Source: Hyphomicrobiales bacterium
Lineage (GTDB): Bacteria > Pseudomonadota > Alphaproteobacteria > Rhizobiales > Rhizobiaceae
NCBI GenBank assembly: GCA_900471815.1
Contig: UICE01000003.1
Coordinates: 767,558-831,557, forward strand
Direction of reading: 5' to 3'
Length of the DNA stretch: 64,000 nt
The notes beneath the pieces are model-generated. The model made no database searches. It was not told where the DNA came from and worked only from the letters and a program-made list of their open reading frames with translations. A program made the translations under genes and the position numbers. Positions 23,547 through 29,826 of this stretch are shown here, one piece after another. Numbering within the stretch: the first letter of the stretch is position 1; every line of letters begins with the position of its first letter.

Positions 23547-24680
23547 ATGTCTGAGATTACCGTTTCCCGCGATGACCTGTATCAACGGTTGTGGGAAGCG
23601 CCGATGAAAAATGTGATCGAGCACTACGACACCGACTACTATAACCTTCGAAAATTCTGCGATGCATACAAAATCCCAACGCCACCTTCAGGATATTGGA
23701 AAAAAGTTGAGCTTGGAAAAGAACTGCCCGCCAAGCCGCCGCTGAAACCTTACAATTATGAAAAAGGTGAATTGCGAACAGGATTCAAGCGGTCCACAGA
23801 GCAAGACAGGATGAGGGAAGACCAAATTGCGAAAGTAACCAGCGGTCTTGCGAAATTCAAAGTGCCAGAACGGCTTACTTACCCTCATCCAATTGCTAGA
23901 GATTTTTTTAAAGGTGATTTCCGTTATCGGCATTACAACGCGGAGAACAGGAAGCAGTACGATCTGCCGTATCCTCCAGGAACGCACCGAGCAATAAGAA
24001 TTCTGGATACTTTTCTTAAGGCGCTGGAGTCCAAGGGGTACACCTTTGAAGAAGACCATAATTGGTGGATTTACGGTCGGTCTGGTATCCACCAATTTCG
24101 CTTTCGATTTCGTGAGCAGTATCGACAGGTAAAAGTGATCCATCCGGTGCGAACATCTTTTGCCACCGAGCTCGACAGAAAAATTTATCATCTGACTAAG
24201 CGGGTCACTTCAATCAGTCTCGAACCCAAGGGTATCATAGAGTTTACAGCCTATGGACTAGGGCAATGGGTAGATAAGCCAGCCAAGCCTCTCGAAGACC
24301 AACTTCGACATATCCTGCTCAACGTATTGCTTGCACGTGACCGTACCGAACAAGAAGCGCTATCAGTTGTAGAACGAGAAAAAGACCGGGCGAGGTGGGC
24401 CGAAGTTAAAGAGGCAAAACTCAAACGAAAGGTACAAGACCAAGCATCCTGGACAACCTTCACATCTATGGCCAACGCGTGGGAGACCAAAGCTAAACTC
24501 CAGTCATTCTACTTCGCACTGCGCTCTCTGCCGGCTAATGGATCCACGATGGTTGGCGAGAGATCGATTGATGAATGGAAGGCTTGGCTTGAACAAAAGT
24601 TGGCAGACAGCGATCCATTAAAAGATGGGGCGGAGGAAGTCTTCAGGCGGCTGGAGCGGGCGCGGGGGCAGGCGGACTAG
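23547..24680 (+). CDS. Uncharacterised protein with HTH-like N-terminus
   Basis: 377 residues. The N-terminus has VSRDDLYQRLWEAPMKNVIE, then YYNLRKFCDAYKIPTPPSGY and WKKVELGKELPAKPP. This is the pattern (LY-x-x-V/L-W-x-x-P-M then C-x-x-x-x-I-P-x-P-P-x-G-Y-W) of a widespread putative helix-turn-helix domain in proteins of unknown function. The middle has a predicted alpha/beta domain; residues about 280-320 form a charged helix (REKDRARWAEVKEAKLKRKV). The start at 23547 is preferred to an upstream GTG. Its 3' end overlaps the next, convergent gene by 38 bp. A moron or defence role is possible but unproven. Confidence 0.6.
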   Translation: MSEITVSRDDLYQRLWEAPMKNVIEHYDTDYYNLRKFCDAYKIPTPPSGYWKKVELGKELPAKPPLKPYNYEKGELRTGFKRSTEQDRMREDQIAKVTSGLAKFKVPERLTYPHPIARDFFKGDFRYRHYNAENRKQYDLPYPPGTHRAIRILDTFLKALESKGYTFEEDHNWWIYGRSGIHQFRFRFREQYRQVKVIHPVRTSFATELDRKIYHLTKRVTSISLEPKGIIEFTAYGLGQWVDKPAKPLEDQLRHILLNVLLARDRTEQEALSVVEREKDRARWAEVKEAKLKRKVQDQASWTTFTSMANAWETKAKLQSFYFALRSLPANGSTMVGERSIDEWKAWLEQKLADSDPLKDGAEEVFRRLERARGQAD

Positions 24681-25194
24681 CGGTTTTTTTTATCCCGAAC
24701 GTGAATATCGGCACAGCTCCAACTCTGGTTCGTTCATCATCGTTCGACCAAATCCGCCAGCTGACGATTGGAATAGTTTCGCTATAGCCCATCGGAGGCG
24801 AAATTTTTAATGTCTCTATGTTTAACCATTCGGCTTTAGAGTCATTCCTTTGGGAGCCTAGCCGCAATCTTTTTTCGTTTCTGACTAGCGTAATCGTCCC
24901 CGTGCGCTCGGTTGCTTTAGCGTTTCCGGGCCAAGTCTCGTCTGTGTCAATAAGCTCAAGAACCCAATCCTGTCCGTAGCTTAAGACGGGCGAAATCAAG
25001 TAAAATTGCGACCGCTGGGGAAACGATCCTTCGCCATCACTTTCGCGAAGTGCGACGACGGCGACTTTATCCTCGCTAACGTCTACTGCGGTCACGATTC
25101 CCAATCCATGTCCGAACTGGGTCTGATATTTTATCAGTTCACCGAGACCGATATCTTGGATGGTTTTGGTAGAAAATTCCATGTGAATAGGCAT
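24643..25194 (-). CDS. Uncharacterised protein, convergent with the HTH-like gene
   Basis: 183 residues from the ATG at 25194 (GGGATGG upstream); a longer version from 25245 is less likely. It is predicted beta-rich: GHGLGIVTAVDVSEDKVAVV, then FYLISPVLSYGQDWVLELID. The C-terminus is an Ala-Pro repeat (PPAPAPAPAA), which is encoded in the 38-bp overlap with the opposing gene. No family was recognised. It stands alone between the early regulatory operon and the convergent gene. Confidence 0.55.
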   Translation of the reverse strand: MPIHMEFSTKTIQDIGLGELIKYQTQFGHGLGIVTAVDVSEDKVAVVALRESDGEGSFPQRSQFYLISPVLSYGQDWVLELIDTDETWPGNAKATERTGTITLVRNEKRLRLGSQRNDSKAEWLNIETLKISPPMGYSETIPIVSWRIWSNDDERTRVGAVPIFTFGIKKTASPPAPAPAPAA

Positions 25195-25265
25195 GATCCA
25201 TCCCGCTTTTTTGCACACGCTGTCATGCACCCAATAGAAAAACAATTACTCAAGTTGATAATGTA

Positions 25266-25502
25266 TTAGACAGAGACCTCGAATGTCCAATCATCCTCGT
25301 CTTTCATCTTCATCGCCTTGTCAAAAACCCGATCTATGGCAACCCTGTCGAAGACTCGCCTGCCACCCCATTGGATCGGTTTAGGCATGACGCCAGCCTT
25401 CACAAGCACATCAAACAGGCTTGGGCTTACTCCGGCATACTCTGCCGCCTGAACACGATTCAAGCCACGTGGCGTTATTTGGGGCTTAGGACGGGGTGTC
25501 AC
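25266..25502 (-). CDS. AlpA/excisionase-like HTH protein 2
   Basis: 78 residues. LNRVQAAEYAGVSPSLFDVL followed by VKAGVMPKPIQWGGRRVFDR is the winged-helix pattern of AlpA and Xis-type DNA-binding proteins. It is the last gene of the operon that begins with the XRE repressor and overlaps its upstream neighbour by four bases. It may be the excisionase or a late-gene regulator. Confidence 0.75.
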   Translation of the reverse strand: MTPRPKPQITPRGLNRVQAAEYAGVSPSLFDVLVKAGVMPKPIQWGGRRVFDRVAIDRVFDKAMKMKDEDDWTFEVSV

Positions 25503-25750
25503 TTCGCTGCTCTACGCGCATCGCGCTCACGTCTCCATTTTTGAAGTGCGGTCTCTGTGTCATTGTCCTTGTTGACTAGGCCGGACATTCCATCAAGTTT
25601 GGCGTCAATTGCGCGCTTATCCCAGCGCCTTGTCCCCGGCACTGGCTTGGGCATTGTTCCTTTAGATACCCACAGAGAGAACGCCGAAGGCTTAAGTCCG
25701 CAATAGGTTGCGGCCTCTTCTCGGGTAAGCAGGCGCTTTTCGTCAGTCAT
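25499..25750 (-). CDS. AlpA/excisionase-like HTH protein 1
   Basis: 83 residues. LTREEAATYCGLKPSAFSLW then VSKGTMPKPVPGTRRWDKRA shows the same winged-helix pattern as the following gene, so the two are probably old duplicates. The C-terminus is basic and helical (LQKWRRERDARRAAK). It lies 3 bp after the PrtN-like gene, within the XRE-prtN operon. Confidence 0.75.
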   Translation of the reverse strand: MTDEKRLLTREEAATYCGLKPSAFSLWVSKGTMPKPVPGTRRWDKRAIDAKLDGMSGLVNKDNDTETALQKWRRERDARRAAK

Positions 25751-25753
25751 GAT

Positions 25754-26047
25754 TTACTCGAACATCTGTTTGTATTCCTTGACGGCTTCAGCCCGCCGAG
25801 TGTCAATATATTCAGCCAAATCGAGAATATGCACACCACGATGACTCTTCTGGCTTTTCTCTAACCTGGTAATTGGAATTGCTATTTCGCCCAATGCAGC
25901 CTTCCTCAGGAACTTATCGATAGTAAGGTGGCTGAAATAGTCCCGGCAGACTTGTTCTAGCGGCACGATTGCGGTGGGACCATACTGTGCCATGAGAAAG
26001 AAGAGTGTATTCAGACCAGACGGCTTTGGTTCGTACTTCTTGATCAT
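25754..26047 (-). CDS. prtN: PrtN-family transcriptional activator (pyocin activator-like)
   Basis: 97 residues. FFLMAQYGPTAIVPLEQVCR then DYFSHLTIDKFLRKAALGEI, and SHRGVHILDLAEYIDTRRAE, match the PrtN family closely. In Pseudomonas PrtN turns on pyocin genes after the repressor PrtR is lost on DNA damage; in prophages of other proteobacteria it is thought to act as an early or late activator. The ATG overlaps the XRE stop (ATGA), so activator and repressor share an mRNA here. Confidence 0.85.
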   Translation of the reverse strand: MIKKYEPKPSGLNTLFFLMAQYGPTAIVPLEQVCRDYFSHLTIDKFLRKAALGEIAIPITRLEKSQKSHRGVHILDLAEYIDTRRAEAVKEYKQMFE

Positions 26048-26277
26048 CGATCCCTCAACCGTACTCCAGGTCCATTGCCATTTGGATCGATGAATAGCAC
26101 GCCTGCTGATTCCAGAGCGGCACGTACTGCTGCCAGATTATTGACGGACGGGATTCGCCTACCTTTCTCAAAATCGCGAATAGTGCTCTCGCTAAGGTTT
26201 GAAGCCTCAGCCAGTTTGCTCTGCGACCAATCCAGTAGCCCTCGTGCGGCGCGCGATTGTTCTAATGAAATAGACAT
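26044..26277 (-). CDS. XRE-family repressor
   Basis: 77 residues from ATG 26277 (AGGAAA 8 bases upstream); a start at 26331 would run through the operators and is rejected. A single HTH_3 domain is seen: RAARGLLDWSQSKLAEASNL, SESTIRDFEKGRRIPS. There is no C-terminal peptidase domain, so it cannot be cleaved by RecA like CI or LexA. It probably binds the AACG-N5-CGTT sites just upstream and controls both its own operon and the divergent genes. Confidence 0.85.
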   Translation of the reverse strand: MSISLEQSRAARGLLDWSQSKLAEASNLSESTIRDFEKGRRIPSVNNLAAVRAALESAGVLFIDPNGNGPGVRLRDR

Positions 26278-26293
26278 GACAAATTTCCTGTTT

Positions 26294-26375
26294 GATATTT
26301 TTCGTTTACCACACACGAAAACCGTTGACACGTTATTATTTTAACGGTAATCGTTACTTATAAACGAAAAACGTT
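26294..26375. promoter_or_regulatory. Array of AACG-N5-CGTT operator-like sites
   Basis: Two perfect copies of AACG-N5-CGTT lie at 26343-26355 and 26363-26375, exactly 20 bp apart (two helical turns). A near copy (CACG-N5-CGTT) lies at 26314-26326 and a half-site ends at 26306. All fall in the 114-bp gap between the XRE repressor gene and the divergent gene at 26392, as expected for a phage switch. Confidence 0.65.
26325..26353 (+). promoter_or_regulatory. Promoter candidate for the early plus-strand genes
   Basis: TTGACA (26325-26330), 17-base spacer, TAATCG (26348-26353), about 40 bases before the ATG at 26392. The -35 is perfect and the -10 weak. TTGACA overlaps the operator-like site at 26314-26326 and the -10 falls within the one at 26343-26355, so a bound repressor would block it. 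Confidence 0.5.
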
Positions 26376-26391
26376 AACTGGAGAGACCGCC

Positions 26392-26697
26392 ATGCCAACC
26401 CACATCGAAACTCCGAGAAGAACCGAGCTTCAAGACCTATCCAGCCTTCTAGTACAGATCATGGGCGCCAAGTACCTATGCGATATGCCAGACGCGGCTA
26501 TGGATAACTTGCGCGACGCAGGCAACACAGTTGTAGAAACCATTGTCCAGACTAAGGACGAGTGCCCAGAAGATCGCCAGGCCAAGCTGGACGCGATAAC
26601 GACGCTGTCCATGTACAATGCTGAGGGTTGTTATACTCGATCAATCGTCGAGATCAGTGGCAGCCTGCGTCCCCAGTTAATGATGGCGGCGGAGTAA
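26392..26697 (+). CDS. Early phage protein of unknown function
   Basis: 101 residues, helical and acidic (LQDLSSLLVQIMGAKYLCDM; DRQAKLDAITTLSMYNAEGC). GGAGAG lies 6 bases before the ATG. It is transcribed away from the repressor operon and so is probably the first early gene under repressor control. No family was recognised. It lies 5 bp before the next gene. Confidence 0.6.
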   Translation: MPTHIETPRRTELQDLSSLLVQIMGAKYLCDMPDAAMDNLRDAGNTVVETIVQTKDECPEDRQAKLDAITTLSMYNAEGCYTRSIVEISGSLRPQLMMAAE

Positions 26698-26702
26698 AGA
26701 CC

Positions 26703-27002
26703 ATGGGAAGAGCGATCACCAAGCCGACACTTGTCACCCGTATTCATGTCCGGAAGCCAGATGGCCACCTTGAGCGTCAGGCTGAACACAGCAAGCGCTA
26801 CCTCGCCATGGAGGAGGATATCCGCGCCGCGATGCAGATGGCACGTATTACCGAGACGCTCGCTGACGTGGCAGTTGACGAGCACAGAGGCTGCGGAGGG
26901 TTGATTGACGGTAGAAGATTAGAAGACATCGCCTTCGCCGCTCAGGAAGCCCGCAGGTACGCTAACAGAGTTCAAACCATCTTCAGTTTTGGAGTGGAAT
27001 AA
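26703..27002 (+). CDS. Early phage protein of unknown function
   Basis: 99 residues from ATG 26703, with GGAG in the end of the upstream gene as ribosome site. The N-terminus is basic (MGRAITKPTLVTRIHVRKPD), the rest helical with EEDIRAAMQMARITETLADV and IAFAAQEARRYANRVQTIF. Coupled to the gene at 26392. No family was recognised; the basic start would suit a nucleic-acid or protein-binding adaptor. Confidence 0.6.
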   Translation: MGRAITKPTLVTRIHVRKPDGHLERQAEHSKRYLAMEEDIRAAMQMARITETLADVAVDEHRGCGGLIDGRRLEDIAFAAQEARRYANRVQTIFSFGVE

Positions 27003-27084
27003 CCAACCGCTCCGCCACCACACAGAATCACCACAGGTCGTTTCGTCCTCCCAAGCACACGACCGCAACACGTAGGAGAGCCTC

Positions 27085-27105
27085 ATGACGAGAAGAAGAA
27101 GATGA
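27085..27105 (+). CDS. Six-codon reading frame with four AGA codons (candidate minigene)
   Basis: ATG ACG followed by four AGA codons and TGA, with AGGAG (27074-27078) six bases upstream, a good ribosome site. The stop ends five bases before a tRNA-Arg(UCU)-like gene that would read AGA. A peptide this short (MTRRRR) is unlikely to act as a protein; a regulatory or tRNA-sensing role is conceivable. It could also be a chance purine-rich sequence. Confidence 0.35.
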   Translation: MTRRRR

Positions 27106-27110
27106 CATCC

Positions 27111-27193
27111 GGACGCGTAGCCAGTCCTGCCTTCTAAGCAGGTAGCTGTAACAGGAGCTGAAATTGTGGGTTCGAGTCCTACCGCGTCTACCA
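27111..27193 (+). tRNA. tRNA-Arg (UCU)-like gene lacking a D-arm, with long variable region
   Basis: Acceptor GGACGCG (27111-27117) pairs with CGCGTCT (27183-27189) and is followed by A and an encoded CCA. The anticodon stem CCTGC/GCAGG is perfect with loop CTTCTAA (anticodon TCT). The T-arm is GTGGG-TTCGAGT-CCTAC. Only eight bases (27118-27125) separate acceptor and anticodon stems, so no D-arm can form. The variable region (27143-27165) is 23 bases and can fold (AGCT/AGCT). It may be an active unusual tRNA, a tRNA mimic, or a decayed copy. Confidence 0.6.
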
Positions 27194-27347
27194 ATCGAGG
27201 GCCGTTGTAACTGCAGCGGCCATCAGCACTACAGCCGCAGGGCGAGTCGAGAACCACGCAAGGCTGAACTGCGGAGCCAACTCTGGAGTCGAACCAAATC
27301 GAATTAGGAAAAATATTAGGGAAGAGTAGGCTGATGACTGGAAACAT

Positions 27348-27368
27348 CTAGTGATTACAATTCACTAG
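27348..27368. repeat. Perfect 7-bp inverted repeat next to the presumed attachment site
   Basis: CTAGTGA (27348-27354) and TCACTAG (27362-27368) are separated by seven bases, ten bases from the tRNA-Asn 3' end. It could be an integrase or excisionase binding site. Confidence 0.55.
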
Positions 27369-27378
27369 GCCAGAAGAC

Positions 27379-27415
27379 TGGCTCCCCGGGCCGGATTCGA
27401 ACCAGCGACCAACCG
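27379..27415. other. Presumed phage attachment site (attR) in the tRNA-Asn 3' half
   Basis: Phage genes stop left of the tRNA 3' end and host genes begin to its right. Tyrosine-recombinase phages commonly use the T-arm and 3' end of tRNA genes as core. The matching left copy is outside the window, so the exact core cannot be given. Confidence 0.4.
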
Positions 27416-27453
27416 GTTAACAGCCGGTTGCTCTACCACTGAGCTACCGGGGA
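27379..27453 (-). tRNA. tRNA-Asn (GTT)
   Basis: A complete cloverleaf reads on the minus strand: acceptor TCCCCGG with CCGGGGA, D-arm GCTC/GAGC, anticodon loop CTGTTAA (anticodon GTT), T-arm with loop TTCGAAT, and encoded CCA. Its 3' end points toward the prophage. Confidence 0.97.
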
Positions 27454-27617
27454 ATAGCTTTTCAGTCATCAGCGAGGTGGCCTATAGCAAAAGGGTTTCG
27501 CTTTTGCAAAGGACCATTTCACTTTTTTTCACTTAATGTGCACAACAAAACGCTGGCATCAGCAAAAACACTTCCTACATCAGGGCTATCCCGTCCAGTG
27601 AAGCAGAAGGATTTTGA

Positions 27618-27935
27618 GTGTCCGACGGACCTAAACAGACCGATAACCTTGGCGATCACGCCGAAAAGCCTCACAGGCGACGGCATATCCGCATTCTCGG
27701 ACGGCACATACCCGTGCCGCAATCGGTGGCAATGCGTCGCACGCTTGGCGGAGGGTTGGTTGCGGGAGGCATATTGGGCTTTCTGCCCGTGCTTGGATTT
27801 TGGATGGTTCCTTTAGGCCTCGTCGTGCTCTCGCAGGATTCGGCCATCGTCAGGCGCAAACGCCGCCAGCTCGAAGTTAAAATTCTGCGCCGCTGGAAAG
27901 CCAGCCGGTTTGGCACAGACAAAGACAAAAATTGA
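27618..27935 (+). CDS. Conserved small membrane protein
   Basis: 105 residues from GTG 27618 (AAGGA upstream). A basic N-terminus with several His/Arg residues is followed by a hydrophobic region (GGGLVAGGILGFLPVLGFWM and VPLGLVVLS, about 44-72), probably a re-entrant or double span with a Pro-Gly-rich turn, and a basic tail. It resembles the small PGPGW-type transmembrane proteins of Rhizobiales. It is the first host gene after the prophage; function unknown. Confidence 0.65.
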   Translation: MSDGPKQTDNLGDHAEKPHRRRHIRILGRHIPVPQSVAMRRTLGGGLVAGGILGFLPVLGFWMVPLGLVVLSQDSAIVRRKRRQLEVKILRRWKASRFGTDKDKN

Positions 27936-28141
27936 TGCTGCTTACGGGCACTCTGTGCCGAAGTTGTGCTGTGTGACAATTTCCATTTGTTAAGCAGAAT
28001 GCGGCCTGTCTGTGAATGAGTGATTTTAGCTGTTGCAGCACAAAACAAAAACGACTATTCAGAACGCCGCGAGTGACCGAGTTCAGAATGAAAATGCGTC
28101 ACTTTCATAAGTAGTTAATTTCATTAGCTATTTGCAGTTGA

Positions 28142-28215
28142 GGCCTCGTGGCGGAGTGGTTACGCAGAGGACTGCAAATCCTTGCACCCCGGTTCGATTC
28201 CGGGCGAGGCCTCCA
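28142..28215 (+). tRNA. tRNA-Cys (GCA)
   Basis: Acceptor GGCCTCG pairs with CGAGGCC, followed by T and an encoded CCA. The anticodon loop CTGCAAA gives GCA, and the T-arm is CCCGG-TTCGATT-CCGGG. The 206 bp upstream, after the small membrane protein, hold no gene and presumably its promoter. Confidence 0.97.
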
Positions 28216-28317
28216 AAATCAAATCCACCCACCATAATTGGTTGTTTTTATTGGCTTCCGCAGATTCGTCTCCGGATCTACAGCAGTCCATGATTTGCGG
28301 TGTGACGTAAATGTGCC

Positions 28318-28350
28318 GGAGAACAGGACGCGGTGTGCGGCCTGTTCTCC
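28318..28350. terminator. Perfect 10-bp hairpin after the repeat protein gene
   Basis: GGAGAACAGG (28318-28327) pairs with CCTGTTCTCC (28341-28350) around a GC-rich 13-base loop. It lies just past the stop of the minus-strand gene at 28361. No T-run follows on either side, so it may stabilise the 3' end rather than terminate intrinsically. Confidence 0.6.
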
Positions 28351-28360
28351 TTGACGCAAA

Positions 28361-29371
28361 TCAGCTTTTTAGCCGTGAATTGCAGAGGCTGTAATATCCT
28401 CCGCCTTTCTGTATCCATTTCAGGCTGCCAAGAGAATTTCTCTGCTTGTTGGCGTAATATTGGTCCAGACAGGTATGCATACGCGCCTTGCCTGGGCTTT
28501 CCGTAGAATATTTCGTGGAAACGGCGCTCGGAAAAGCCACGCCGCGCGGAGCCCTTGTCGTTGGGGCGGGCGGATCATCCGTATAGGTGGCATTGTCCAC
28601 GGATGGCGCAGAATCATCGTCATCATCATTGGCTGCGGTTGCTCCGGCGGCGCATTGTGCCTTGCGGAAGTCGTTCCACTTCAGGCCGCCCAGCGTTCCA
28701 GCGTCTTTGGCAGCCTGATATTTCACGCTGCATTCCTTCATCGTCAGGCCGCTACCTGAATCATCATTGTCGTTGGCTTGTGACTTTGCCGTCTTGGTTT
28801 TTGTGACCGGCGCTGCAGCAGCACCTGCGCTACATTGCGATTTGCGGAAATCATTCCATTTGACATCGCCAAGTGTGCCGGCGCTCTTTGCCGCCTGGTA
28901 CTTGGCGCTGCATTCTTTCATCGTCAGTCCGCCACCGGAATCATCGTCGTCATTGGCTTGCGACTTCGCTGTCTTTGTCTTAGTAACCGGCGCAGCAGCA
29001 GCGTCCGCGCTGCATTGCGTTTTGCGGAAATCGTTCCATTTGACATCGCCAAGTGTACCCGCGCTCTTTGCTGCCTGGTACTTGGCGCTGCATTCCTTCA
29101 TGGTCAATCCGCTGTCGTCGTCATTACTGGCTGCAGCGGTCGTTTTTGCTTTTTTCGCGGTTGTTGTCTTTGTACTAGCCGCAGGCGAATCGTCCGAAGC
29201 GCACTCCGCCTTGCGGAAGTCGTTCCACTTCAGGCCGCCCAGCGTTCCTGCGTCTTTGGCAGCCTGATATTTCACGCTGCATTCCTTCGCCGTCAAGGCA
29301 TAGGCAGGCGCAACGGCAAACGATGCCGAAGCGAGTACACCCGCATATAAAAGATTTCGCATCATTGACAT
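28361..29371 (-). CDS. Secreted protein with five PsiF-like Cys repeats
   Basis: 336 residues from ATG 29371 (GAGGGAG upstream), starting with a signal peptide (LLYAGVLASASFAVAPAYA). Four near-identical units follow, each with KECS-x-KYQAAK-x-AGTLG, then KWNDFRK and a final Cys, joined by Lys/Thr- and Asp-rich linkers. A fifth, divergent unit lies at the C-terminus (CLDQYYANKQRNSLGSLKW). The two-Cys helical-repeat plan resembles PsiF repeats. It is probably a periplasmic or surface protein with disulphide-closed units. Function unknown. Confidence 0.7.
   Translation of the reverse strand: MSMMRNLLYAGVLASASFAVAPAYALTAKECSVKYQAAKDAGTLGGLKWNDFRKAECASDDSPAASTKTTTAKKAKTTAAASNDDDSGLTMKECSAKYQAAKSAGTLGDVKWNDFRKTQCSADAAAAPVTKTKTAKSQANDDDDSGGGLTMKECSAKYQAAKSAGTLGDVKWNDFRKSQCSAGAAAAPVTKTKTAKSQANDNDDSGSGLTMKECSVKYQAAKDAGTLGGLKWNDFRKAQCAAGATAANDDDDDSAPSVDNATYTDDPPAPTTRAPRGVAFPSAVSTKYSTESPGKARMHTCLDQYYANKQRNSLGSLKWIQKGGGYYSLCNSRLKS
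28384..29297 (-). repeat. Five coding repeats in an A-B-B-A plus divergent pattern
   Basis: Units of about 95 bp sit near 29203-29297 (A), 29010-29108 (B), 28832-28930 (B), 28656-28748 (A) and 28384-28478 (divergent). The two A units are almost identical in DNA, as are the two B units, which points to recent duplication or gene conversion. Confidence 0.7.
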
Positions 29372-29826
29372 GCTTCGCTCCCTCAAGTGGTTGAATATTT
29401 GCAACCATACAACCTTGAGTACATTCCATTCATCATGCCGGGTCAATTGAAATCTGCCGGTGCAAATATGGCTGGGGGTGACAAAAGCCCCCGGGATCAG
29501 TGAAATGACCAATCGGTGAGGCATGAAGGCGTAGGGGTGCCGATGACCGTGATTGATGACGGTAAGCGGATTTGGCCATACTGGAACCAAGCTATAGTAT
29601 TGATTTAATTTGGCTCTTTGGATCAATATGCCGGGTTCTATCGTGAAAATAATACTCTTGGTAGCCGGCATATTGCAGGTAAATTACGAATTCATGTTGC
29701 ATGCCGGTGCAATATGATATCGTTGGTACAATTTGGAAAACAGCTTTCCAATCGGCTGATTTCTTCACATAAAACACTTCATGGCCAATCTATAAGAGAT
29801 TGGTTTATTTGGGATTTTCTTGCTTC
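29372..29826. other. Intergenic region between divergent genes
   Basis: No convincing gene is visible. It should hold promoters for the repeat protein (minus) and the CBS-domain gene (plus). A stem GGGGG/CCCCC with a 9-base loop lies around 29474-29492. The stretch from 29580 is A/T-rich. Confidence 0.5.

Larger units (their letters stand above)
1..27381. mobile_element. Prophage, siphovirus type, right-hand part
   Basis: A continuous block of phage genes runs from capsid through tail, lysis, accessory and immunity genes up to the 3' end of a tRNA-Asn gene, beyond which only chromosomal housekeeping genes occur. Structural genes are on the plus strand with short gaps or 1-8 bp overlaps. The head-tail genes and the GTA-gp10-like chaperone resemble HK97-like phages and gene transfer agents of alphaproteobacteria. 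Large terminase, portal and integrase are not present and presumably lie left of the window. The right boundary at tRNA-Asn is inferred from orientation: the tRNA 3' end faces the phage, as is usual for tRNA-integrating phages. Confidence 0.9.
27330..27473. repeat. 11-bp inverted repeat flanking tRNA-Asn
   Basis: GCTGATGACTG (27330-27340) and CAGTCATCAGC (27463-27473) are perfect reverse complements placed 38 bases beyond the tRNA 3' end and 9 bases before its 5' end. They could pair leader and trailer of the tRNA precursor, or mark phage/host junction sequence. Confidence 0.6.

Noticed and set aside
26044-26331. Longer version of the XRE repressor starting at 26331
   Set aside because: It would place coding sequence across the operator-like sites and lacks a ribosome site; the start at 26277 has AGGA and the normal domain length.
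28384-29297. CRISPR-like array suggested by regular repeats
   Set aside because: The repeats are about 95 bp, in frame and part of a secreted repeat protein; there are no short unique spacers or cas genes.
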